Positions 24,286-33,307 of a stretch of 64,000 nt of DNA are shown piece after piece. This stretch comes from UBA822 sp036336795 (GTDB taxonomy: Bacteria > Gemmatimonadota > Gemmatimonadetes > Longimicrobiales > Gaopeijiaceae). Under the pieces are notes generated by a model. It worked only from the letters and a program-made list of their open reading frames with translations, made no database searches and was not told the DNA's origin. The stretch covers positions 20,674 to 84,673 of the forward strand of contig JAYZFL010000007.1 in assembly GCA_036336795.1 (NCBI GenBank), in the 5' to 3' direction. Within the stretch, counting starts at the first letter, position 1, and every line of letters begins with the position of its first letter. Both the position numbers and the translations under genes were made by a program.

Positions 24286-27057
24286 TCAGAGGTTCAGCCA
24301 GTAGTTGACTTTGACAAGGAAAATATTGTCGGCCTGGATGTTTAAGAGTTCACCGGTGTCGTGGCCGAAGTCGAAGGATCCGATGGCCTCAGCGCTCAAC
24401 GCGTCGTAGTCGGAGCCGACGAGCCTGTCGGACCGACTCTGCTGCCAGACCAGGAAAAGTGTCGAGCCTGGACTCCACTCCCAACGTAGTACCGAGTTGC
24501 CGAGTAGACTCCGGAAATTGAAGTCCCGGTCACTCACCGTAAAGGGGACTGCGGCTCCTACTCCATCAGGGTCGATCAAGTAGTCTCCGTCGCTTTGGCG
24601 CACACTTGTACCGATCGCGGTTCCGTACTCAAGAAAATCGAAGGTTCGCGGTGCGCTGAACTCCATCAGGTTGCCGAAGTCTCCATTCGAAATGAACGGT
24701 TGAGCGAAGACTTCGAGGGTGAGCGTTGGCGAGAAATTGACGTTCAGGCGCGTCTCGAGGGAGACCGTCGTCTGGTCGATCGGCGCGAAGGCATAACGGC
24801 GTCCGTAGGTCTCGGTAGCGAGGGCATCCCTTACGGATGAAACGTACTGAGCAGCGGAATAACTCTTAGTGACGGCCGGCCCGAGACGGACCTCGACGTT
24901 CTCCCCCGATTTGTAAGTGAAGTTCAGTGACCCTGAGTGCTTCCACGATCCGGCCTCGTCGAACTCCCCCGAATAACGTCCCCGAACACTCAGCGGCTGA
25001 CGGTAGTCGGAGTTGAGGTTTAAGTTTCCCGAATATTGACTGGGGCTCCGGGCCAAAGGGCCACCTCGAGTGAGACGATCGTCGTAGGTATCGAAGTCGT
25101 GTGCGACACGAATGGATCCACCCCAATAGTTTAGCCACTGCCACCTCAAATTCGCATTGAAGTTCGAAGAGATCAGATCGCCGTCCGAATTCCACTTAAG
25201 GTCTGGCCCACCGTTCACGCGCCAGTTCCGGAAGAAAGTTCCGGGGCGTGGCCGGTTGAAGGAGAAATCGTTATCGATCACGTACCGGCCGGTCTCAGTC
25301 TGGAAGCCCATGTCGTTCACTTCGTAACCGGGGCTCAGTGCGGCGAGGCCTATTTTTCCTTGGACGGATCCGGCTTGCCGTTCCAAGGTAAACATGCCCG
25401 AGTATCCAGTCATAGACGTCGCAGTCGAGTCAACTCGCAAGTGACTCGCGTCCGGGCGCTGAAAGTACCGAGCCGACGAGCGTTGCGTACGGATCATCAC
25501 TGCTTCGTTGCCCCGTACGTAACTTGACGTGACCGCTCCGTTGACACGCCAACCCCGGTTCGCCCACTCGTGTATGAAGTCCATTCCCGCTACGTATGCG
25601 GACGTTCGAAGTCTCGAAGCCAGACCGGTGTCGGTGATGTCACGGTTGACCGAGGTGACCATCATACCGATCTGGGTTTGGCCGGAGCGAAGATCCCTAC
25701 GCAACCGACCCACCAGGTAGTTAGTTGGTGGTTCAATGACCGACTTGCCCGGGATGCTCAAGCCGTCTACGAAAGGTGCATACTCCCTGCCCGTGAATGC
25801 TTCAAGGAGTCCGATTGACCAGTTACCTCTTACTTTTCCCGTGATCTTGGCGGCTCCAAGAATCGTTGTGGCTGTGGGTTTGTCTGAGAACACCGCGCTC
25901 GAAGAGACCTGGCCCTGCGGACGGCGGCCGATCCTCCGCGAATACATCACCTGGGGTGACCGGCCCGTGGTTCCTCCCGGCCCACCTCTCGCGAACTGGA
26001 ATAGCTCGGCGCCCTCGACAAAGAACGGCCGGCGTTCGTCGAAACGTGTCTCGAACGCAGTGAGATTGATTACGGCGGGATCCACCTCGACTTGGCCGAA
26101 GTCGGGATTTGCAGTGGCGTCAAGCGTTAGGTTTGAGCCGAGTCGGTATTTGAGATCCAGACCGGCACGCCCGAAGTAATCTGAGCCCGATCGGAATGGG
26201 TTGCTAAAAGCGACCTGTGAACTGGGTGCTTGATCAATGTATTCAGCACTCATGCCCACGTAGGGTAGCAGCTCCAGCTTACGTCCAGCGCTCACACCTC
26301 TGACCCCCTCGAGGTGCCCGTACCTCGCGATCCCGGTGGCCTCGAGTTTCGGAGTGAACGAGAAGACGGCCCGCTCCTTATTCCGATTGATCGCTCGCTC
26401 GATCTGGACTCCCCAGACCTGGGTGTCCTCAGGGCTGAAACGGAGTTGGCTGAAGGGGATACGCATCTCGACGAACCAGCCTTCGTCCGTGATTGAGGTG
26501 GCCACATCCCAGACCGGATCCCAGGCGCTACCACCTCCACCGCGCCCGTAGGCGCGTCCGGCTCCCGAGACAGCTAGATCCCGCTTCATGCCGGACGGGT
26601 TTGTCTCGAAGCGGTAGGCCGTCTGATGATCGTGGTAGCTGTCGATCACGACTATGAGGAGGTCCGAGTCCGCGACTATGGCGTCACGCCGGGCGAGACG
26701 TGTGGTGACCGGATTCGAGTCGTATAGCTTCCCACCGACATAAATGGCGTTGTCGTCGTAGAGAAAACGAACCTCGGTGGGTTCGCTGACGGGTTGGCCC
26801 TCGAACGGATCATTCTGCGTGAACTCGGTAATCGGACGAGCCTGGTCCCAGGGTATTTCGTCGAGTCGGCCGTCGATGTTGATGCCCGTCTTCATCCTGA
26901 CTGCGAAGGCCACTGGAGCTGCGGAGTGTGGAGTTAAGGCGCGGTTTCGAACCAGACTCGCAGCGTTGGGACTCACTTCTTGCGCGGAAAGGACAAAAGG
27001 GATCACGAACACGGTCGATACGAGCAGATACCGTGCCTTGAGAAAGCAAAGTCTCAT
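24286..27057 (-). CDS. DUF5916 outer-membrane protein with CBM9-like N-terminal domain
   Basis: A 923-residue secreted protein. A signal peptide (LVSTVFVIPFVLSAQEV) is followed by a carbohydrate-binding-family-9-like domain at about 55-220, with INIDGRLDEIPWDQARPI and VRFLYDDNAIYVGGKLYDS. The rest is a DUF5916 region predicted to form an outer-membrane barrel, with alternating strands and an aromatic C-terminus NYWLNL. Such proteins are common in Bacteroidota and Gemmatimonadota and their function is not established. Residues YDSNPVTTRLARRD and RPFFVEGAELF are typical of the family. It is monocistronic and convergent with queA. Confidence 0.85.
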   Translation of the reverse strand: MRLCFLKARYLLVSTVFVIPFVLSAQEVSPNAASLVRNRALTPHSAAPVAFAVRMKTGINIDGRLDEIPWDQARPITEFTQNDPFEGQPVSEPTEVRFLYDDNAIYVGGKLYDSNPVTTRLARRDAIVADSDLLIVVIDSYHDHQTAYRFETNPSGMKRDLAVSGAGRAYGRGGGGSAWDPVWDVATSITDEGWFVEMRIPFSQLRFSPEDTQVWGVQIERAINRNKERAVFSFTPKLEATGIARYGHLEGVRGVSAGRKLELLPYVGMSAEYIDQAPSSQVAFSNPFRSGSDYFGRAGLDLKYRLGSNLTLDATANPDFGQVEVDPAVINLTAFETRFDERRPFFVEGAELFQFARGGPGGTTGRSPQVMYSRRIGRRPQGQVSSSAVFSDKPTATTILGAAKITGKVRGNWSIGLLEAFTGREYAPFVDGLSIPGKSVIEPPTNYLVGRLRRDLRSGQTQIGMMVTSVNRDITDTGLASRLRTSAYVAGMDFIHEWANRGWRVNGAVTSSYVRGNEAVMIRTQRSSARYFQRPDASHLRVDSTATSMTGYSGMFTLERQAGSVQGKIGLAALSPGYEVNDMGFQTETGRYVIDNDFSFNRPRPGTFFRNWRVNGGPDLKWNSDGDLISSNFNANLRWQWLNYWGGSIRVAHDFDTYDDRLTRGGPLARSPSQYSGNLNLNSDYRQPLSVRGRYSGEFDEAGSWKHSGSLNFTYKSGENVEVRLGPAVTKSYSAAQYVSSVRDALATETYGRRYAFAPIDQTTVSLETRLNVNFSPTLTLEVFAQPFISNGDFGNLMEFSAPRTFDFLEYGTAIGTSVRQSDGDYLIDPDGVGAAVPFTVSDRDFNFRSLLGNSVLRWEWSPGSTLFLVWQQSRSDRLVGSDYDALSAEAIGSFDFGHDTGELLNIQADNIFLVKVNYWLNL

Positions 27058-27152
27058 GTTCAGGATATCTATCAGGTGTCTTGTATTTGTGCTGGATTTT
27101 CTAGCAGGCTGTGCCAGAATCTTAGGTCTCGATCAAGTCGGGACTGTTCCTA

Positions 27153-27180
27153 TATATAACAGACAGCCATCTAATGATAA
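27153..27180 (-). promoter_or_regulatory. Candidate promoter for the DUF5916 gene
   Basis: Reading the minus strand, TTATCA and TATATA are 16 bases apart and lie about 95 bases before the ATG. Each matches consensus at four positions. It falls in a 248-base gap in which no gene is visible. Confidence 0.3.
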
Positions 27181-27305
27181 ACGTTGGGGTTTCTGTTGAG
27201 CCGGACATTTCCGGGGCCCAAAAGCATAAATATGATGTCTGAATGCATGATGTTTTCATGAGTGGCGCACGGGGTTAAGCGCTGACCACGGCACAACCCA
27301 CCTCC

Positions 27306-28217
27306 CTAGCGGCGGCTTGATCCTGTCACGGCCGGGAGGGACTCGTTCTGACCCCACTCATTCCAAGAACCGTCGTAGAACCGGGCGTCGTAACCAAGGT
27401 ACTTTGAGATAAGGTATGTGTAACTCGCCCGCATGCCGATATAGCAGTAGCTGACAACCGTGCCCATCTGGTCGGCGCCGGATTCATCGAAACGAGCCCG
27501 GATTTCACTGAGATCCCTGAGAACGGGATTCTCGCTTGAGACGATCAGGTCTTCCCAGTAGAGGTTGTATGCTCCGGGGATGTGACCGGGTCTACCCGTC
27601 CGAGGTACGCGTTCGCCAGTGTACTCGTTTTCAGGCCGGGCGTCGATGATCGTCGTGTATCCGTCCAGCTGATCGGCGATCCACTCGGACGTGACCAGCA
27701 CATCGTCTTGGATGGATGGCAAGAATGTGGCGCGCGTCGGCGCCCGGGGCGATCTTGCAACAGGTCGGCCTTCGGCCCTCCAACTCTCCAGGCCTCCATC
27801 AAGAACGGCGGTTCGCTCTCCATGACCGAGGTAGTCGAGCGTCATATATACGCGCGCTGGCAGATGGCTCGGAGAGCCGTAAACGATGACGAGCGCGTCG
27901 TTCGATACACCAGCTCGCTCGAAAGTGTCGATCAACTCGTCGATCTGGGGGATCTCTGTGATGAGTCCGTTCCGCATCCGCGCGATCTCTTGGTAGTCTA
28001 GAAAACGAGTCCCGGGGATGAATCCGTTTTCGGAGCGAGCTGTGGGCATCCCCACGTTCAGAATAACCAATGAGGGATCGTCAAGGTGTTCGGAGAGCCA
28101 TGCTGCTGAAACCAAGACTCCGGGCGTGTCCTGGGCGAACACCGGCCGGTCAGAAAAAATGACGGTGAACACCATCACCAAGGCCGCTGATCGAAGGACG
28201 CGTATCTCGATACTCAT
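27306..28217 (-). CDS. Exported thiosulfate/mercaptopyruvate sulfurtransferase (tandem rhodanese)
   Basis: A 303-residue protein with a signal peptide (ALVMVFTVIFSDRPVFAQ) and two rhodanese domains. The N-terminal domain lacks the active cysteine. The C-terminal one has the loop CYIGMRAS, with Cys as the sulfur carrier. The linker and second-domain start read TTIIDARPENEYTGE. This layout fits a periplasmic sulfurtransferase moving sulfane sulfur from thiosulfate or mercaptopyruvate to an acceptor such as cyanide or a thiol. A strong AGGAGG-rich site precedes the ATG. It is divergent from tgt. Confidence 0.9.
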   Translation of the reverse strand: MSIEIRVLRSAALVMVFTVIFSDRPVFAQDTPGVLVSAAWLSEHLDDPSLVILNVGMPTARSENGFIPGTRFLDYQEIARMRNGLITEIPQIDELIDTFERAGVSNDALVIVYGSPSHLPARVYMTLDYLGHGERTAVLDGGLESWRAEGRPVARSPRAPTRATFLPSIQDDVLVTSEWIADQLDGYTTIIDARPENEYTGERVPRTGRPGHIPGAYNLYWEDLIVSSENPVLRDLSEIRARFDESGADQMGTVVSYCYIGMRASYTYLISKYLGYDARFYDGSWNEWGQNESLPAVTGSSRR

Positions 28218-28679
28218 CGTCCTCCTCCTAATACTCAGTTCTTATTAACATGGGGTTGATCGCAATCCGGGCGATCCGTCTATGCCTCTTTAATCATAAT
28301 ACCTTCCTATGCCATCCACCGTACAGGGTATTAAATAGGAGGAGGAGACGGAAGGTTCCACATGCCACTGTCGGACCGTATGAGCTTTTGATTGATGCCC
28401 GTGGCAAAGGCAAGTTAACGTTCCGAATCGTGAAGCGATTGAGCAGAGATGATGACTCGTGCAAGGAATTGGGACTCTCAAAAGAAATTTCATGCACTTC
28501 GTGGGTGGGAAGCACAAATGCCTCCCGGAATCTGGGGTGATGGGGATGGAAAGATCATGTTTCCATCCTAAACTGTTGCACACTCAGTATTCAAAGCGTT
28601 GGCTTGCTTGCGGGATATGCCTGACGGGCGAACGTTTTGCTACTATTTGTACTCATTGCTTGAGCCTGAGCCGATAGAC
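28218..28679. other. 462-base intergenic region between divergent rhodanese and tgt genes
   Basis: No convincing gene, tRNA or structured RNA is visible here. Open frames in it have no ribosome site and no recognisable product. It must hold promoters for both flanking genes. A weak TATTAT lies on the minus strand at 28296-28301, and an extended -10 for tgt is listed separately. Confidence 0.4.
28638..28646 (+). promoter_or_regulatory. Candidate extended -10 promoter for tgt
   Basis: TGCTACTAT has the TGn extension followed by a five-of-six -10 hexamer, about 34 bases before the tgt ATG at 28680. No good -35 accompanies it, which is acceptable for extended -10 promoters. Confidence 0.3.
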
Positions 28680-29816
28680 ATGTTCGCCTTCAACGTCCAC
28701 GCTAACGATGGCACCGCCCGCACGGGTACCTTCACTACGCCCCATGGTGAAGTGACGACACCGGTCTTCATGCCCGTGGGCACGAGTGGATCGGTCAAGG
28801 GTGTTTCCCCGGAGGAGATCCGAAATGCGGGTGCGTCGATGATTCTTGCTAACACCTACCACCTTTACCTTCGGCCCGGACATGAGCTTGTTCGTGAACT
28901 AGGTGGCATTCACGACTTTATGAGGTGGGATGGACCCATCCTTACTGACTCGGGGGGCTACCAGGTGTTTTCCTTGGCCGGAAGCAACAAGGTCAGGGAG
29001 GATGGTGTCCTGTTCCAGAGCCACATCGATGGATCCAGCCATCTTTTCACGCCGGAAGGGGTGATGGACGTGCAGCGAGCGCTCGGTGCGGACGTGGCAA
29101 TGGCCTTTGACGAGTGTCCCCCGGGGGGAGTTAGCCGGGCGAATGCGGAAGCAGCGAACCGGAGGACGTTCGAGTGGCTAAAACGTTGTAAGGATCGCTT
29201 TCGAGCTCTCGACGCGAAGGGTATCGGAGGGCGCCAAACCCTCTTTCCAGTCCTCCAAGGTAACGTGTATGAGGACCTTCGGCTGGCACAGCTACAGGCA
29301 TTTCTCGATCTAGGGGATTGGGATGGCATGGCCATCGGCGGCTTAAGCGTTGGGGAAGAGAAAGGAGACATGTGGAGGGTTCTCGACGCCCTCCATCCGG
29401 AAATCCCCCCGACCCTACCCCGCTATCTAATGGGGGTGGGTTACCCGGATGATCTCCTGAAATCCATTGCCCGGGGATGCGACATGTTCGACTGTGTGGC
29501 ACCGACCCGGAACGCTCGCCATGGTACGGCGTGGACCGCCCGAGATGGCCAGGTGAACGTGAAGGCGGCGCGCTTTGCCCGAGATCGCGATCCCATCGAT
29601 GTGGAATGCGACTGTTACGCTTGCCAGAAGTACGATCGGGCTTACATCCGGCATCTATGCGTGTCCAAGGAACTCTTCGGGGCTCGCCTCCTCTCGATCC
29701 ACAACATCCGATTTCTGATAAAACTGACCGAGGAGTCCCGGGAGCGTATCGTAGATGGTACTTTCCGTTCCTGGTCTAGGGACTGGCTCGAGCGGTACCG
29801 GGGCGCAGCGGAGTAG
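28680..29816 (+). CDS. tgt: tRNA-guanine(34) transglycosylase
   Basis: A 378-residue enzyme that swaps guanine 34 for preQ1 in GUN tRNAs, the step before QueA. The active-site Asp lies in LTDSGGYQVFSL and the second catalytic Asp in VAPTRNARHGTA's preceding DMFDC. The zinc site CDCYACQKYDRAYIRHL ends with a distal His in SIHN. The frame is open further upstream (to 28599), but the ATG at 28680 gives the usual N-terminus, FAFNVHANDGTARTG. It heads the long plus-strand run that continues with yajC. Confidence 0.95.
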   Translation: MFAFNVHANDGTARTGTFTTPHGEVTTPVFMPVGTSGSVKGVSPEEIRNAGASMILANTYHLYLRPGHELVRELGGIHDFMRWDGPILTDSGGYQVFSLAGSNKVREDGVLFQSHIDGSSHLFTPEGVMDVQRALGADVAMAFDECPPGGVSRANAEAANRRTFEWLKRCKDRFRALDAKGIGGRQTLFPVLQGNVYEDLRLAQLQAFLDLGDWDGMAIGGLSVGEEKGDMWRVLDALHPEIPPTLPRYLMGVGYPDDLLKSIARGCDMFDCVAPTRNARHGTAWTARDGQVNVKAARFARDRDPIDVECDCYACQKYDRAYIRHLCVSKELFGARLLSIHNIRFLIKLTEESRERIVDGTFRSWSRDWLERYRGAAE

Positions 29817-29885
29817 GATGGTGCGATCCTTGGCCTCAAGACCCGGCCACCCGTTTTTATATACGCTGAAAAATGGAGAGCGATT

Positions 29886-30200
29886 TTGTTAGAAGCGGCA
29901 TTGGCAGTCCTGATGGCTCCGCGAGAAGGAGCCAATGGTACCTTCGTGTTCTTCCTGAACATGACTGCGGTGATCCTCATCTTCTACTTTCTCCTCATCC
30001 GTCCTGGACGGAGGGAGCAGGAGAAGCATAAACAGATGATCGCGGCAATCGGTAAGGGAGACGAAGTCGTGACGACCGGTGGGATCATTGGGACGGTGAT
30101 ACGGGCTGAGGAGGATCGCCTCATCATCAGGACGGCTGGCGAAACGAAGTTGACCGTCGAGCGCATCCGCGTGGCTCGGAAGGTGACTGCAGAGGAGTAG
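29886..30200 (+). CDS. yajC: Sec translocon accessory protein YajC
   Basis: A 104-residue inner-membrane protein with one helix, FFLNMTAVILIFYFLLIRPG, followed by the conserved cytosolic start RREQEKHKQMI and GDEVVTTGGIIGTV. It associates with SecDF-SecYEG. The start is TTG with GGAG about seven bases upstream. The tgt-yajC order is the classical one, but secD and secF do not follow here. Confidence 0.92.
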   Translation: MLEAALAVLMAPREGANGTFVFFLNMTAVILIFYFLLIRPGRREQEKHKQMIAAIGKGDEVVTTGGIIGTVIRAEEDRLIIRTAGETKLTVERIRVARKVTAEE

Positions 30201-30202
30201 CG

Positions 30203-30724
30203 GTGGCAATTCGAAGGATCGTGCTATTAGGTGAGGAAATCCTCCGCGTCCGGGGAGAGGAGGTCACGACTTTTGACAGCGAACTCAACTCCCTGGTCCA
30301 GGACATGCTTGAGACGATGTACCATGCTGAGGGTATTGGGCTTGCCGCTCCACAGATTGGCGTGTCACTCCGGGTGTGCGTACTTGATCTGGGAGTGAAG
30401 GAAGGCTCGGAAGCGGGCCATTGGGTCTTGGTCAATCCGATGGTTGCCAAGACTAGCAAGAAGACAGTGAAGGCTCCTGAGGGATGCCTCAGTATCCCGG
30501 AGATCGAAGAGGTCGTAACCCGGTTTTCGAAAGTGACGGTAAGCGCAACCGATGCCAGTGGACGACCCCTGGAAATCGAGGCGGAGGGGCTCTTGGCCCG
30601 GGCGCTCCAACACGAGATCGACCATCTGGATGGAGTTCTCTTTATTGATCAGGTAAGTCCTCTCAAGCGGAGACTTGCCCTCAGGAAGTGGAAGAAGAGC
30701 CAGGAAGAGAGCCTAGACGAGTGA
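30203..30724 (+). CDS. def: Peptide deformylase
   Basis: A 173-residue metalloenzyme that removes the formyl group from new polypeptides. All three motifs are present: GIGLAAPQIG, PEGCLSIPE with the metal-binding Cys, and QHEIDHLDGVLFID with both metal His and the catalytic Glu. The start is GTG two bases after yajC. The stop overlaps fmt as GTGA, so the formylating and deformylating enzymes are cotranslated. Confidence 0.96.
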   Translation: MAIRRIVLLGEEILRVRGEEVTTFDSELNSLVQDMLETMYHAEGIGLAAPQIGVSLRVCVLDLGVKEGSEAGHWVLVNPMVAKTSKKTVKAPEGCLSIPEIEEVVTRFSKVTVSATDASGRPLEIEAEGLLARALQHEIDHLDGVLFIDQVSPLKRRLALRKWKKSQEESLDE

Positions 30725-31656
30725 AGATCCTCTTTTGGGGAACATCGGAATTCGCTATCCCTTCGCTCCGGGCCCTAAAAGCTGAGGGACATTACATCGT
30801 CGGCGTCGTAACTCGGCCCGATCGGCCTGCCGGAAGGGGTCGGCAGGTCCGGCCGTCCGCTATGAAAATAGAGGCTTCCGAGTCGAGTATCCGGATCTTG
30901 GAGCCGGAATTTCCCGATAGTGAGGATTTCGTGGAAGAGATCCGGGATCTGAGCCCTGATATCTCGGTCGTGGTGGCGTACGGTCGAATCCTGAAGCGTA
31001 AAGTGCTTGAAGCCCCAACTGAGGGCTCCATAAACCTCCACGCCTCACTTCTCCCCAGGCTACGGGGTGCGGCGCCTATCAACTGGTCAATCGCTCGGGG
31101 TGATAGGGTGTCGGGCGTGACAGTGATACGCATGGTTGAGAAGATGGATGCCGGTCCCATTATTTTCCAGATCGAGGAGCCGATTGAACCTGACGAAACT
31201 GCCACCAATCTTGGTATTCGGCTCTCGGAAATCGGTGCGGTCGCGCTCGTCAAGACACTCACTCTCATGGAGATGGGTGCGATCGAAGAGCGAAAACAGG
31301 ACGAATCGGCTGTGACCTATGCCCCTAAATTGGATCGTGCTACTGCCCGCATCGACTGGTCTCTCCCCTCTACCGCGATCGCGGATATTATTCGAGGGAT
31401 GGATGCCTTGCCGGGCGCTTGGTCAGAACTGTCCGGGAGTCCGCTGAAACTTTTCCGGCCGAAGATAGAATCGGAAATGATACCCGAGGTTTCGCCGGGG
31501 GTTGTCGTGGCCGCAGATCCGGCTATGGGTCTCCTAGTGGCTACGGGAGAAGGTGTGATCCGGATCGGCGAGGTGCAGCCGCCAGGCAAGCACAGGATGG
31601 ATGCAGGTGCCTGGATCCTCGGTCGAGGGACCAGCACCGGTCAGCGCTTCGAGTGA
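30721..31656 (+). CDS. fmt: Methionyl-tRNA formyltransferase
   Basis: A 311-residue enzyme that formylates initiator Met-tRNA using 10-formyltetrahydrofolate. The N-terminus KILFWGTSEFAIPSLRAL, the folate motif INLHASLLPRLRGAAPINW with catalytic Asn-His, and the C-terminal barrel with GAWILGRG are standard. The GTG at 30721 is chosen over the longer open frame because it overlaps the def stop (GTGA) and begins the conserved strand. Its own stop overlaps thiE as GTGA. Confidence 0.95.
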   Translation: MKILFWGTSEFAIPSLRALKAEGHYIVGVVTRPDRPAGRGRQVRPSAMKIEASESSIRILEPEFPDSEDFVEEIRDLSPDISVVVAYGRILKRKVLEAPTEGSINLHASLLPRLRGAAPINWSIARGDRVSGVTVIRMVEKMDAGPIIFQIEEPIEPDETATNLGIRLSEIGAVALVKTLTLMEMGAIEERKQDESAVTYAPKLDRATARIDWSLPSTAIADIIRGMDALPGAWSELSGSPLKLFRPKIESEMIPEVSPGVVVAADPAMGLLVATGEGVIRIGEVQPPGKHRMDAGAWILGRGTSTGQRFE

Positions 31657-32312
31657 TCCCCCGGCTGCACGTCATCACCGATGATGCTGTTTTGGCGCAG
31701 GAGAAATTTCGTGCAAGAGCTGAACGAGTACTTGCGGTGAGCGGTTCAATAGCTCTCCATCTCCGTGGTCCCCGCACACCAGCCTGGCGACTGAGCGAGC
31801 TGGCTCGGGCACTTCGAGAAAGGGCTGCCTCAAGTGAAATCACACTTCTTGTGAACGATCGTGTGGATACCGCGTTGACCCTCGCACTTGCCGGTGCGCA
31901 CCTCGGTACCCGGTCACTACCGCCGGTGGCGGCACGCAGGATCTTAGGTTCAGACTGTGTACTGGGCGCTTCGGTGCATAGCGTGGAAGAGGCGATGGAG
32001 GCGGCCGCGGGCGGAGTAGATTATCTATTTGTAGGAACACTGTTCGAGTCGATGTCTCACGAGGGCCGCTCGGCAGCGGGAGTTGATCTCCTTAACTCGG
32101 TTGCGAAATACGTCAGGCTTCCGCTCATTGGAATTGGGGGAGTCACACCGGCAAGGGTGGCGGCGGTTCTCGGTGCGGGCGGATACGGTGTGGCCGCATT
32201 GAGGGGAATCTGGGAAGCCCCCTCTCCGGTTGATGCCATCCGGGATTATCTTGATGCCTTGGAATCCGTGGACGCCGTCATGCCAACGAATGATCGGGAG
32301 ACATATGAGTGA
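31653..32312 (+). CDS. thiE: Thiamine-phosphate synthase / TenI-family protein
   Basis: A 219-residue TIM barrel of the ThiE/TenI family. RLHVITDD opens the barrel and VDYLFVGTLFESMSHEGRSA is the phosphate-binding loop. ThiE joins the thiazole and pyrimidine halves of thiamine; TenI relatives are thiazole tautomerases. The loop here resembles TenI more than the ThiE pattern GPxFPTxTK, so the assignment between the two is open. The GTG at 31653 is in a GTGA overlap with fmt. It is followed by thiS and thiG. Confidence 0.8.
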   Translation: MIPRLHVITDDAVLAQEKFRARAERVLAVSGSIALHLRGPRTPAWRLSELARALRERAASSEITLLVNDRVDTALTLALAGAHLGTRSLPPVAARRILGSDCVLGASVHSVEEAMEAAAGGVDYLFVGTLFESMSHEGRSAAGVDLLNSVAKYVRLPLIGIGGVTPARVAAVLGAGGYGVAALRGIWEAPSPVDAIRDYLDALESVDAVMPTNDRETYE

Positions 32313-32523
32313 CGAGAAGAGTATTAGAGTGAAGCTCAATGGGAAGGACTGCGAGATTCAACCTGGGCTGTCGATACACAGACTCGTCGAGTCCCTGGAC
32401 CTCAACCCTCAACTCATCGTTGTTGAGTTAAATCGCGAGATCCTTGCTAGAGAGCGACTGGAAGAGATCGAAGTTTCAGAGGGAGATCAGGTAGAGTTGG
32501 TTCACTTCGTCGGCGGAGGTTGA
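32305..32523 (+). CDS. thiS: Sulfur-carrier protein ThiS
   Basis: A 72-residue ubiquitin-like protein ending in the required Gly-Gly tail (ELVHFVGGG), which is converted to a thiocarboxylate to supply thiazole sulfur. SIRVKLNGKDCEIQPG is the first hairpin. The ATG at 32305 has GGGAG five bases upstream and overlaps thiE by eight bases; an upstream open frame is not supported. No thiF adenylyltransferase is nearby. Confidence 0.92.
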   Translation: MSDEKSIRVKLNGKDCEIQPGLSIHRLVESLDLNPQLIVVELNREILARERLEEIEVSEGDQVELVHFVGGG

Positions 32524-32524
32524 C

Positions 32525-33307
32525 GTGGAACCGTTCGACGAGCCACTGCGGATCGCTGACGAAAAGTTCGAATCCCGCCTAATCATTGGGACTGGCAAGT
32601 ACCCGGACAACGAGATCATGGTGAAGGCGATCCGTGCCTCCGGTACTGCTATGGTCACAGTTGCAGTCCGCCGGGTGGATCTAGATCGTACCAAAGAGGA
32701 AGGGATCCTCTTCCATTTGGATCCTCAGGAGTTCTTTTTACTTCCAAATACTGCAGGATGCTACACTTCAGAGGATGCGATTCGATATGCTCATCTCGCA
32801 CGGGCTGCGGGCTTCCACGAGTGGCTTAAGCTTGAGGTAATCGGTGATGAAACAACACTTCTACCCGATGTTCGGGCCACGCTTGAGGCAGCAGAGGTGC
32901 TCGTGTCTGAAGGTTTCAAGGTTATGGCCTATACTAACGAGGACCTCATCACGGCGCTCAGGTTAGAGGATGTGGGTTGCGTGGCTGTGATGCCTCTCGC
33001 AAGTCCGATTGGAAGTGGCTTGGGTGTGGTGAATCCTTACTTCATCCGAGAGATCAAGCGCCGCTGCAACGTGCCGATCATCGTGGACGCTGGTGTAGGC
33101 ACGGCATCGCACGCGTGCGTAGCAATGGAGCAAGGCGTGGATGGTGTACTCATGAACACCGCGATTGCAGCGGCAGACGATCCAGTTGCCATGGCACACG
33201 CGATGCGCTTGGCGGTCCAGTCCGGACACCTCGCGTATGCTGCCGGTCGAATGCAAGCACACGAGATTGCTATTCCTTCGTCACCGAGTCGAGGGATGCT
33301 CGACTGA
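32525..33307 (+). CDS. thiG: Thiazole synthase
   Basis: A 260-residue enzyme that forms the thiamine thiazole ring from deoxyxylulose phosphate, dehydroglycine and ThiS thiocarboxylate. The Schiff-base lysine is in WLKLEVIGD. Other signatures are RLIIGTGKYPDNEIM and MPLASPIGSGLGVVNPYFI. The start is GTG one base after thiS. The stop is overlapped by the start of rsmB. The iminoacetate supplier (thiH or thiO) is not in the window. Confidence 0.95.
   Translation: MEPFDEPLRIADEKFESRLIIGTGKYPDNEIMVKAIRASGTAMVTVAVRRVDLDRTKEEGILFHLDPQEFFLLPNTAGCYTSEDAIRYAHLARAAGFHEWLKLEVIGDETTLLPDVRATLEAAEVLVSEGFKVMAYTNEDLITALRLEDVGCVAVMPLASPIGSGLGVVNPYFIREIKRRCNVPIIVDAGVGTASHACVAMEQGVDGVLMNTAIAAADDPVAMAHAMRLAVQSGHLAYAAGRMQAHEIAIPSSPSRGMLD

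Noticed and set aside
25529..26551. Several plus-strand open frames across the DUF5916 gene
   Set aside because: They lie antisense to a clear coding sequence, have no ribosome sites and encode no recognisable domain.
28250..28540. Possible 96-codon gene between the rhodanese and tgt genes
   Set aside because: The translation is low in structure, has no ribosome site at its start, and resembles no family I know; I treat the region as regulatory.
32977..33303. Long open frame upstream of the rsmB start within thiG
   Set aside because: It is in another frame of thiG, is Arg/Cys/Ser-rich without similarity to RsmB, and only reflects the absence of stops; the conserved RsmB sequence begins after 33304.
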